Assembly: GCA_023267245.1 (NCBI GenBank)
Contig: JAHFNP010000012.1
Span: 1-13,125 of the forward strand
DNA: 13,125 nucleotides
Origin: Candidatus Nomurabacteria bacterium
Lineage (GTDB): Bacteria; Patescibacteriota; Minisyncoccia; Phycocordibacterales; UBA9973
Direction of reading: 5' to 3'
Below, piece after piece: positions 7,139-12,976 of this stretch (position 1 is the first letter of the stretch; the number at the start of each line of letters is the position of its first letter). A program made the position numbers and the translations under genes. Below the pieces are notes generated by a model. It searched no databases and was not told where the DNA came from. It saw only the letters and a program-made list of their open reading frames with translations.

Positions 7139-8323
7139 CTATTTTCTTAAAACTTGATCAATCTTCTTTGCGATTTTAATCATATCTTTTTCTTTTTTAC
7201 CGATTGTTGTTTCAGCGCAAGTGCCGAGGCGGATACCAGATGGATCCATCACGCTTCGCGTGTCTCCTGGAACGGTATTCATATTCACGATGATTCCTGC
7301 TTTCTCTAATTTCTTGCTTGCATCGCTTCCGGAAATTCCTGTTCCTCCGCCAGCCGGCGGACTCCAAGTATCCATAAGGATCAGATGTGAATCCGTTCCG
7401 CCGGAGACGATTTTCCAGCCGAGTTTTTGCAATTCTTTTGCTAGGACTTTCGCATTTTTAATCACCTGCTTAGCGTATTTTTTGAAAGCTGGCGTATCAG
7501 CTTCTTTCAAGGCGATAGCAACGCCGGCAATATTGTTTTCATGAGGACCACCAAAGAGTCCAGGGATAACCATCTTATCTAATTTCTTATCAAATCCTCG
7601 CTCATCTTTTTTAACAAAAAGAATTGCCTGCCTCGGACCGCGAAGAGACTTGTGCGTTGTCGTCATCACCGAGTCAGCATATGGAAATGGGCTTGGATAA
7701 ACCCCAGCGGCGACAAGTCCGGCAAAGTGCGACATATCTACATGTAGCAAGGCGCCGCACTTATCAGCAATCATTCTAAACTTTTTAAAATCCACAACTC
7801 TCGGATAGGCAGTGAAACCGGCGACGATGATGTCCGGCTTTTCTTGCATTGCCAATTTTTCCAAAGCGACATAATCGATCATTTCTGTTTTAGGATCAAG
7901 CTCAAATTGAATCGGCTTCCAAAGCTTGCCCGTCATCGAAAGCGGGTGTCCGTGAGTCAGATGTCCCCCGGCAGTTAATTTCATACCCATAATCTTGCCG
8001 CCGATCGGCACGAGTGCAGAATAGAGCGCGAAGTTGGCCGGAGAGCCGGAAAGAAGCTGGACATTCACATGCCAATTTTTAGATTTTAATTTAAAAAGTT
8101 TCAATGCGCGAGAAATCGCTAAATTCTCAACTTTATCAATAATCTCATTCCCGCCATAATAGCGCCTGCCCGGATAGCCTTCGGCATATTTATTGGTCAG
8201 TTCCGAACCTAAAGCTTCCAACACATCTTTAGAGACATAGTTCTCTGAAGCGATCAAATTAATGACGCTCTTCTGCCTCTTTTTTTCCAAGTCTATAAGT
8301 TTTTTTATTTCTTTATCTTTCAT
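7139..8323 (-). CDS. glyA: Serine hydroxymethyltransferase
   Basis: PLP enzyme that transfers the serine hydroxymethyl group to THF, giving glycine and 5,10-methylene-THF. The 394 residues carry the family blocks NLIASENYVSKDVLEALGS (~22-40), NKYAEGYPGRRYYGG (~44-58), LLSGSPANFALY, LLHVDMSHFAG with the PLP-contacting Asp196, and TTTHKSLRGPR with the Schiff-base Lys225. It is slightly shorter than the usual ~410-420 aa. A small extra SPPAGGG (~321-327) is encoded by a palindrome. Its ATG overlaps the thyA stop by 4 nt (ATGA), so translation is probably coupled. It supplies the methylene-THF that ThyA consumes. Confidence 0.97.
   Translation of the reverse strand: MKDKEIKKLIDLEKKRQKSVINLIASENYVSKDVLEALGSELTNKYAEGYPGRRYYGGNEIIDKVENLAISRALKLFKLKSKNWHVNVQLLSGSPANFALYSALVPIGGKIMGMKLTAGGHLTHGHPLSMTGKLWKPIQFELDPKTEMIDYVALEKLAMQEKPDIIVAGFTAYPRVVDFKKFRMIADKCGALLHVDMSHFAGLVAAGVYPSPFPYADSVMTTTHKSLRGPRQAILFVKKDERGFDKKLDKMVIPGLFGGPHENNIAGVAIALKEADTPAFKKYAKQVIKNAKVLAKELQKLGWKIVSGGTDSHLILMDTWSPPAGGGTGISGSDASKKLEKAGIIVNMNTVPGDTRSVMDPSGIRLGTCAETTIGKKEKDMIKIAKKIDQVLRK
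7346..7361. repeat. Short G+C-rich palindrome inside glyA
   Basis: TCCGCC-AGCC-GGCGGA, a perfect 6-bp stem with a 4-nt loop, encodes the Pro/Gly-rich peptide SPPAGGG. SHMTs normally have only a short turn at this site, between the DSHLILMD strand and the next helix. It looks like a small in-frame palindromic insertion. Confidence 0.4.
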
Positions 8324-9300
8324 TTTTTTGTAAAATCTTTCCTATCTTTTTCATTGAATCCGCCAACGACAGTGATCTCTCCTTTGATCGGAGGGTGCGG
8401 ATCATAGTTTTCTAGAGTGAAATCTTCAAATTTAAAATCGTCTATATTTTTAACTTCGGGATTTATTTTTATCGTTGGAAACGGTCGCGGTTCGCGAGAC
8501 ATCTGTTCTTTAACCTGCTCATAATGATTGCCGTATATGTGCGTGTCGCCTAGCATATGCACAAATTCACCAGCTTCATAACCGCAAACTTGAGCCAAAA
8601 TCATCGTGAGCAATGAGTAACTAGCGATATTGAATGGCACACCGAGAAAAGTATCAGCGCTTCGCTGATAGAGCAAAAGTGAAAGCTTGCCATTGGTCAC
8701 ATTAATATTAAATAGAGTATGGCACGGCGGGATCGCCATAGAAGCACCCGGCAAGGCCATTTCATAAACATATTCCGGGTTCCAAGCAGAAACCACAACA
8801 TGCTTACGATCGGGATATTTTTTTGTTTTTTCTATAGCCCAAGCAAGCTGATCTATCTCGCGCCCATCGGATGCTTTCCATTTCCTCCACTGCCGACCAT
8901 AAACCGGCCCGAGTTCGCCCCATTCTTTTGCAAAATCAGCTTCATTTTTTATTTTATTTATAAATTCATCTTGAGTCATCACAGTAACCTCACCTTTTTC
9001 CATTTTCTTTTTATATTCTTTGTAAGGCCATTCATCCCAAATATGCACGTCATTATCTACCAGATATTTAATGTTGGTTTCTCCGTGTAAAAACCAAAGA
9101 AGCTCATGAATAATCCCACGCATAAACACTTTTTTTGTAGTTAGAAGAGGAAATCCTTTGGAAAGGTCGAAACGCATCATCCGGCCAAAAACGCTCCGGA
9201 TCGCAATACCGGAATTGAATTCATGCTTTTCAAAACCATTATCCATGATATCTTTCAGTAAATCGAGATATTGATATTCCGGATGCCTTTTATTTTCCAT
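8320..9300 (-). CDS. thyA: Thymidylate synthase (ThyA type)
   Basis: Converts dUMP and 5,10-methylene-THF to dTMP and DHF. With the start at ATG 9300 (MENKRHPEYQYLDLL) it is 326 aa. Features: LTTKKVFMRGIIHELLWFLHG (~53-73); an insertion (~92-126) of the kind found in long ThyAs; GPVYGRQWRKW (131-141); the catalytic Cys193 in AIPPCHTLFNINV; the dUMP-binding YQRSADTFLGVPFNIASY (211-228); HMLGDTHIYGNHYEQ. An upstream ATG at 9348 would add 16 basic residues but lies deep in dcd; the family N-terminus matches 9300. It overlaps the dcd 3' end by 11 nt and the glyA start by 4 nt, so the three are probably translated in a coupled manner. Confidence 0.97.
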   Translation of the reverse strand: MENKRHPEYQYLDLLKDIMDNGFEKHEFNSGIAIRSVFGRMMRFDLSKGFPLLTTKKVFMRGIIHELLWFLHGETNIKYLVDNDVHIWDEWPYKEYKKKMEKGEVTVMTQDEFINKIKNEADFAKEWGELGPVYGRQWRKWKASDGREIDQLAWAIEKTKKYPDRKHVVVSAWNPEYVYEMALPGASMAIPPCHTLFNINVTNGKLSLLLYQRSADTFLGVPFNIASYSLLTMILAQVCGYEAGEFVHMLGDTHIYGNHYEQVKEQMSREPRPFPTIKINPEVKNIDDFKFEDFTLENYDPHPPIKGEITVVGGFNEKDRKDFTKK

Positions 9301-9859
9301 AGCCTTTTTTCTTGGCTTCCTTAAAGTGAGCGGAATTTTTGCTGTCATATCTCCCTATGCCATCTTTGCCGAGATATTTCTTGCTCGATTCGCTGGTAAG
9401 TTTTGCGAAAAGTATTTGAGCGATTTCCATTCCCGGTCGAAGAATTATCGGGACATTACTGGTGTTTAAGAGTTCAAAAGTCGGATAAAAATGGTGTCCC
9501 GGATTGAAAAGCATTGCTGTATTATGTACAACCAGTCCAGCGCGGGCAAGCGAACTTTTACCGGAGAGCAATATCAAATGCTTGTGGTCTACTCCGATAA
9601 ATTCTTTTTGTTTTCCTAAAACTGTTTCTCCCGGATGAAGGACGAACTCACCCCCATCAATAATCTTAATTTTTCTAGTTTTTGGATATATTTTATTAAC
9701 TGGATCAACAGCGACAGTACAATAACGCTCCGTTATTTCAAATTCGTTTCCAAGCGTCACATCATAGCTTGCAAGTTGCAACTTTTTTTCGCTAAACGGC
9801 TTTATAACAATCGAGCCGTCTTTCAAACCTTTTTTAATATCAACATCAGATAAAAACAT
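9290..9859 (-). CDS. dcd: dCTP deaminase
   Basis: A 189-aa protein of the dCTP deaminase/dUTPase trimer fold; it deaminates dCTP to dUTP on the way to dTMP. Seen: LQLASYDVTLGNEFEI (27-42, matching LQPASIDVRLG), HPGETVLGKQKEFIGV, the substrate loop GKSSLARAGL (100-109), the catalytic-Glu region FYPTFELLNTSN (Glu129), and ILRPGMEIAQILF (139-151). The usual Arg of RSSLARLGL is Lys101 here. No separate dut is present, so this could be a bifunctional dCTP deaminase/dUTPase; the sequence alone does not settle that. It begins 4 nt after the CYTH gene ends and overlaps thyA. Confidence 0.92.
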   Translation of the reverse strand: MFLSDVDIKKGLKDGSIVIKPFSEKKLQLASYDVTLGNEFEITERYCTVAVDPVNKIYPKTRKIKIIDGGEFVLHPGETVLGKQKEFIGVDHKHLILLSGKSSLARAGLVVHNTAMLFNPGHHFYPTFELLNTSNVPIILRPGMEIAQILFAKLTSESSKKYLGKDGIGRYDSKNSAHFKEAKKKGYGK

Positions 9860-9863
9860 AAAT

Positions 9864-10547
9864 TTATTCTATCACAAATATTAGGTCTGTGCCGTAATAT
9901 TCGCGCCAGTTATTATTATAATGGTTAAACATTCTCTCCAGCCGATCTTGAGCCAATTCTTCCACTCCCAGCTCTGCCATGCAATCTAAGAGTTCGCGCT
10001 TAGCACTTTCAATCTCATCTTTTGAATTAAGCACGCGCTCGAATTCTGCCAAATAACCGTAGCCGGCATTTTTATCAAAACAAACTTTCATCTCGCCATT
10101 AGCAAACTCCTCGCGCTCACGTGACCATTTAGCTTGATAAGTGAGTCCCGCGTCGAGCAGGATTTGATCAAGCTCGGCAAGAGTAAGCTCAGGCATCACC
10201 GCTTCGAATTCGATCCGTGAAACTCCATTCGAACTTGTTTGATCATCAAGCGATGCTTTGACGACAAAAATAACTGTGCCGTCAGCATCTCTAGTTCGAA
10301 TGGATATTTTTTTTCCATTTTCTAAAATTTTATCAAATAGTTCTACTTTATCTTCTGATAGAAGAGGGGTGATAGTTTTATAAAGTGGCGTAAGATCTTC
10401 CGGTAAATTAAAATAGTGATTGAGTTGTTTGCCTGAAGATATAAGAGCCGTATCCGGATAGCGTTCAGTTAATTTCCGCTTAAGCTCCAAAGCACGCTCC
10501 TTCGAACCAAGCAATGTCTTTATTTCGATTTCATATGTTTGAGGCAT
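9864..10547 (-). CDS. CYTH-domain protein (triphosphate tunnel enzyme family)
   Basis: A 227-aa protein of the CYTH/triphosphate-tunnel fold, which includes class IV adenylate cyclase, thiamine-triphosphatase and tripolyphosphatase. The diagnostic ExExK is EIEIK at residues 6-10. Further family features are the basic pair in KISIRTRDADG, the Lys in VVKA, the acidic strand SRIEFEAV, REREEF, and the metal-site region CFDKNAGYGYLAEFE. The full set suggests an active phosphohydrolase or cyclase on a triphosphate, but the substrate cannot be read from the sequence. I chose ATG 10547 (MPQTYEIEIK) because an upstream ATG at 10640 would overlap folA and its promoter and adds no domain. It is first in the dcd-thyA-glyA operon. 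Confidence 0.88.
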   Translation of the reverse strand: MPQTYEIEIKTLLGSKERALELKRKLTERYPDTALISSGKQLNHYFNLPEDLTPLYKTITPLLSEDKVELFDKILENGKKISIRTRDADGTVIFVVKASLDDQTSSNGVSRIEFEAVMPELTLAELDQILLDAGLTYQAKWSREREEFANGEMKVCFDKNAGYGYLAEFERVLNSKDEIESAKRELLDCMAELGVEELAQDRLERMFNHYNNNWREYYGTDLIFVIE

Positions 10548-10551
10548 GATA

Positions 10552-10557
10552 TATAAT
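10552..10557 (+). promoter_or_regulatory. Probable -10 element of folA
   Basis: A consensus TATAAT on the plus strand, 29 nt before the folA ATG, giving a leader of ~22 nt. The matching -35 (near 10529, TTTCAT) is poor and lies inside the CYTH gene. TATAGT at 10578-10583 is an alternative that would make folA leaderless. Confidence 0.45.
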
Positions 10558-10558
10558 G

Positions 10559-10586
10559 AGTATATAGTTAATGAAAATATAGTCAA
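10559..10586 (-). promoter_or_regulatory. Promoter of the CYTH-dcd-thyA-glyA operon
   Basis: Minus strand: TTGACT (10581-10586), a 16-nt spacer, TATACT (10559-10564). The -10 ends 11 nt before the CYTH ATG, so the leader is only a few nt. It lies within the 39 bp shared with folA, and its -35 abuts the folA start codon, so the two promoters cannot easily be occupied at once. Confidence 0.6.
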
Positions 10587-11093
10587 ATGATCAGTATTAT
10601 TGCCGCTATTCAAAGAAAAGACCGAGGTTTGGGCTTCCAAAATAAGCTGCTCTTTAGAATTTCTGATGATTTAAAAAATTTCAAAAACCTCACCGAAGGG
10701 AATGTAGTTATTATGGGCAGAAAAACTTTTGAATCTATCGGCAAACCCTTACCCAACAGAGAGAATATTGTTATCACTCGAAATGAAAACTTTAAACCAG
10801 AAGGAGTAAGCGTGGTACATTCCCTTGATGAGGCACTGGAATTAGCGCTGAGTTTTAAAAAAGAAATTTTTATAATTGGCGGCGGAGAAATTTACCAGCA
10901 AGCTTTACCAAGGACTGATCGCCTTTATTTAACAGTAATCGATGGAGACTTACCTGCTGACACCTTCTTCCCCGACTATAGCGAATTCAAAAAAGTAAGG
11001 GAGCGTCGCGTTTCAATCGACAGTACGCGACGTGATTTTGCAAAATCAGAAAAAAATAACTTATCCTACGAATACCAGATTTTGGAAAAATAA
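10587..11093 (+). CDS. folA: Dihydrofolate reductase
   Basis: NADPH-dependent reduction of DHF to THF, recycling the cofactor oxidised by ThyA. The 168-aa protein shows MISIIAAIQ at the N-terminus, the Met20-loop equivalent around GLGFQNKLLFR, the catalytic acid Asp28 in RISDDLKNFK, the NADPH-binding MGRKTFESIGKPLPNR (43-58), VITRN, and FIIGGGEIYQQALP (95-108). Length is normal. It is the only complete plus-strand gene in the window, divergent from the CYTH-dcd-thyA-glyA operon across 39 bp, and ends in a terminator shared with a convergent gene. The catalytic set is intact. Confidence 0.97.
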   Translation: MISIIAAIQRKDRGLGFQNKLLFRISDDLKNFKNLTEGNVVIMGRKTFESIGKPLPNRENIVITRNENFKPEGVSVVHSLDEALELALSFKKEIFIIGGGEIYQQALPRTDRLYLTVIDGDLPADTFFPDYSEFKKVRERRVSIDSTRRDFAKSEKNNLSYEYQILEK

Positions 11094-11117
11094 AAACCTC
11101 CACTTTGGAGGTTTTTT
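11092..11117. terminator. Bidirectional terminator between folA and the deoxyribosyltransferase-like gene
   Basis: A hairpin AAAACCTCC (11093-11101) / GGAGGTTTT (11107-11115) with a 5-nt loop, a T-run after it on the plus strand (11112-11117) and a T-rich run on the minus strand. It serves two convergent genes and overlaps the folA stop codon. Confidence 0.88.
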
Positions 11118-11130
11118 AGTTAAGCGTTTG

Positions 11131-11565
11131 TTATTCAGACATTTGAAGCTCTTTGATTTTTTTAATACAAAGATCTAAAAGACCGGCAAAAGAATTGTAT
11201 GTTTGAAAGGAATAATTAGGATTTCTTTCGCATGCCGCACCTAGAACTAATCTAGTGACTTTTGCGTCATCCCTGGCAACTGCAAAAACATGTTTTCTAT
11301 GCTTCTCAACAGCTGTGCCGAGTTCCCATCCAAGGCCGGTAGATGGATAAGAGCATTCAGCGATGATCAGCTCTCCGTCTTTGACACAACCATGGACATC
11401 ATGATTATAAACATCCGTAGCTGTGCCATTTTCCAAACCAATAAATTCAAGAATTATTACTCCTTTCATTGATTTGAGATTGTGCTTTAAAAGATAAATA
11501 TCATTTTTGAACTTTGAGCTAGCGTGCGTTAAAGCACAGCCGACATAGACTTTGATTATTTTCAT
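11131..11565 (-). CDS. Nucleoside 2-deoxyribosyltransferase / DNPH1-like protein
   Basis: A 144-aa protein of the nucleoside 2-deoxyribosyltransferase superfamily. These enzymes exchange or hydrolyse the base of (deoxy)nucleosides or their 5'-monophosphates. Visible are the N-terminal strand and glycine loop KVYVGCALTHA (5-15), an acidic region TDVYNHDV (50-57), and the hallmark SYPSTGLGWELGTAVEK (72-88), where Glu81 is the probable nucleophile. HVFAVARDDAK follows. The family is clear; the exact reaction is not. It sits beside the dTMP genes with its own promoter and shares a terminator with folA, so a nucleotide-salvage or clean-up role is a reasonable inference. There is no Shine-Dalgarno before ATG 11565. 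Confidence 0.8.
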   Translation of the reverse strand: MKIIKVYVGCALTHASSKFKNDIYLLKHNLKSMKGVIILEFIGLENGTATDVYNHDVHGCVKDGELIIAECSYPSTGLGWELGTAVEKHRKHVFAVARDDAKVTRLVLGAACERNPNYSFQTYNSFAGLLDLCIKKIKELQMSE

Positions 11566-11601
11566 GGGGCTGATATTAAGTTAATGAGGATTTCTGGATC
11601 A

Positions 11602-11630
11602 ACCCTATCATGCGACCATGCTTAAGTCAA
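11602..11630 (-). promoter_or_regulatory. Possible promoter of the deoxyribosyltransferase-like gene
   Basis: Minus strand: TTGACT (11625-11630), a 17-nt spacer, TAGGGT (11602-11607). The -35 is good and the -10 poor. It lies between the rplK terminator and ATG 11565, where a promoter is required. Confidence 0.45.
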
Positions 11631-11642
11631 AAAAACCGCCAT

Positions 11643-11679
11643 AAAAAAAATGGCAAGGTCTGACCTTGCCATTTTTTTT
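11643..11679. terminator. Terminator of the secE-nusG-rplK operon
   Basis: A 17-bp perfect stem (11643-11659 with 11663-11679) with a 3-nt loop, built on ATGGCAAGGT and flanked by eight A and eight T, so it can work on both strands. On the minus strand it lies ~15 nt after the rplK stop and closes that operon. Confidence 0.92.
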
Positions 11680-11694
11680 ATTAATACTTTAGAT

Positions 11695-12120
11695 TTAGTC
11701 TTTGATTTCGATTCCGGCAGAACGGGCTGAACCAGCAACGACTCTCATTGCGGCTTCTATATCAGAAGCATTCAAATCGGGCAATTTCTTTTCTGCAATT
11801 TCACGAAGTTGAGATTTTGTGATTTTACCGGCCTTAGTCGTAGGAGTCTTGCCGGAACCTTTCTCTACTCCGGCAGCTTTAAAGATTAAACCTGAAACTG
11901 GAGGGGTTTTGACAACAAAATCATAGCTTCGGTCTTCATAAACAGTGATGACTACGCCGACGATGTCGCCAGCCATAGCTTGAGTCTTGGCGTTAAACTT
12001 GGTGACGAAATCACCGATGTTTATACCGGCTTGGCCCAAAGCAGGACCGAGCGGTGGAGCCGGGGTCGCTTTCGCGGCCTGGATCTGAAGCTTTATTTTT
12101 TTAGTTATTTTCTTTGCCAT
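11695..12120 (-). CDS. rplK: Ribosomal protein L11 (uL11)
   Basis: A 141-aa L11, part of the GTPase-associated centre of the 50S subunit. The N-terminal domain has the typical PAPPLGPALGQAGINIGDFV (21-40) and FNAKTQ. The linker reads TPPVSGLIFKAAG, and the rRNA-binding C-terminal domain has KITKSQLREIAEKKLPDLNA and an ending VAGSARSAGIEIKD. Full length. It starts 15 nt after nusG in the conserved secE-nusG-rplK order, with no visible Shine-Dalgarno. Unusually, rplA does not follow; a strong terminator does. Confidence 0.98.
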   Translation of the reverse strand: MAKKITKKIKLQIQAAKATPAPPLGPALGQAGINIGDFVTKFNAKTQAMAGDIVGVVITVYEDRSYDFVVKTPPVSGLIFKAAGVEKGSGKTPTTKAGKITKSQLREIAEKKLPDLNASDIEAAMRVVAGSARSAGIEIKD

Positions 12121-12135
12121 ATGGGTTAGATTAGC

Positions 12136-12681
12136 TTATATTTTCTTAACTTGCAAGAAGTCGAGTTCGACTGGAGTTTCTCGGCCGAACATTGAAACCA
12201 AGACTTTGACCTTGCCTCTTTCCTGATCAACATTTGCGACCTTGCCTTCAAGGTCTTTAAATGGGCCGTCATTGATAAGAACTCCTTCACCAATCTCAAG
12301 ATCGATCGCGTGCTTGGTCTCTTTGTTTTCCATCTTCTTGAAAAGGTGCTCGACTTCTTCATTGTTTAGAGGAACAGGATTTACACCGGCTCCGACGAAT
12401 CCAGTAACACGCGGGGTGTTTCGGACAACATACCAAGAGTCATCAGTCACGATCATATCTACCAAGACATAGCCCGGATAAACCTTCTCTTCAACCTCTG
12501 CCCTCTTGCCGGCCTTAATTTTGATTTTCTTTTCTGTTGGAACGATGACATTGAAAATTTTATCGTGCATGCCCAAAGAGTCTATGCGTTGGCGGAGATT
12601 GCGCATAACCGCATTCTCATAGCCGGCGTAGGTATGGATCGCGTACCAATTTCTTTGTCCTTGTAGTTCTTGTTTTGCCAT
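12136..12681 (-). CDS. nusG: Transcription termination/antitermination factor NusG
   Basis: A 181-aa NusG, which binds RNA polymerase and modulates pausing, termination and transcription-translation coupling. The NGN domain covers ~10-118 (NWYAIHTYAGYENAVMRNL, VYPGYVLVDM, WYVVRNTPRVTGFVG). The C-terminal KOW domain covers ~128-181 (GPFKDLEGKVANVD, VSMFGRETPVELDF). Normal length. It starts 1 nt after the secE stop, so they are co-transcribed and likely translationally coupled. Confidence 0.98.
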   Translation of the reverse strand: MAKQELQGQRNWYAIHTYAGYENAVMRNLRQRIDSLGMHDKIFNVIVPTEKKIKIKAGKRAEVEEKVYPGYVLVDMIVTDDSWYVVRNTPRVTGFVGAGVNPVPLNNEEVEHLFKKMENKETKHAIDLEIGEGVLINDGPFKDLEGKVANVDQERGKVKVLVSMFGRETPVELDFLQVKKI

Positions 12682-12682
12682 A

Positions 12683-12868
12683 TTATTTTAATATTTTCTC
12701 AATTCCTTGAGTGAAAATAAAGTCAAAGAATCCTAAAAAGTAAGCGACCACAACGGAAATGATAATAACGAGCACGGTAAAGACTATGGTCTGATTCCTA
12801 GTAGGCCAGTTCACATGCTTCATTTCTTCTTTAGTTTCTTGGATAAATTGGGTTATTTTAGACATCAT
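12683..12868 (-). CDS. secE: Preprotein translocase subunit SecE
   Basis: A 61-aa SecE of the short, single-span type. An amphipathic N-terminal helix (ITQFIQETKEEMKHVNWPTR, including the typical E-x-x-x-V-x-WP) is followed by one membrane segment (~28-48). It stabilises SecY in the inner membrane. The start is ATG 12868 or the adjacent ATG 12865; no Shine-Dalgarno helps choose. It is first in the secE-nusG-rplK operon. Confidence 0.95.
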   Translation of the reverse strand: MMSKITQFIQETKEEMKHVNWPTRNQTIVFTVLVIIISVVVAYFLGFFDFIFTQGIEKILK

Positions 12869-12894
12869 AAAATGTTTATTTTGGTAATTTTAAA

Positions 12895-12936
12895 AGCCCC
12901 GTGGGGCTCACTTAAGATACTACTCTTTTAAGTGAG
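12895..12936. repeat. Two overlapping inverted repeats upstream of secE
   Basis: AGCCCC-GT-GGGGCT (12895-12908) overlaps by two bases CTCACTTAA (12907-12915) / TTAAGTGAG (12928-12936). On the minus strand the first hairpin is followed by TTTTAAAATT, which looks like a weak terminator for the upstream SIMPL-like gene or a leader structure of the secE mRNA. Confidence 0.5.
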
Positions 12937-12944
12937 AAAGTCAA
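12917..12944 (-). promoter_or_regulatory. Possible promoter of secE-nusG-rplK
   Basis: Minus strand: TTGACT (12939-12944), a 16-nt spacer, TAGTAT (12917-12922). Transcripts would begin near 12910 and carry the AGCCCC hairpin at their 5' end. The -10 lies inside the loop of the neighbouring inverted repeat. Confidence 0.4.
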
Positions 12945-12976
12945 ATATTCGAATAAGCATCAAAGTCTTGACCAGA

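Noticed and set aside
9301..9348. thyA start at ATG 9348
   Set aside because: It would lie deep inside dcd and add a basic stretch not found in ThyA; ATG 9300 gives the normal N-terminus.
10548..10640. CYTH protein start at ATG 10640
   Set aside because: It would overlap folA and the divergent promoters and add 31 residues without domain features; ATG 10547 leads directly into the ExExK motif.
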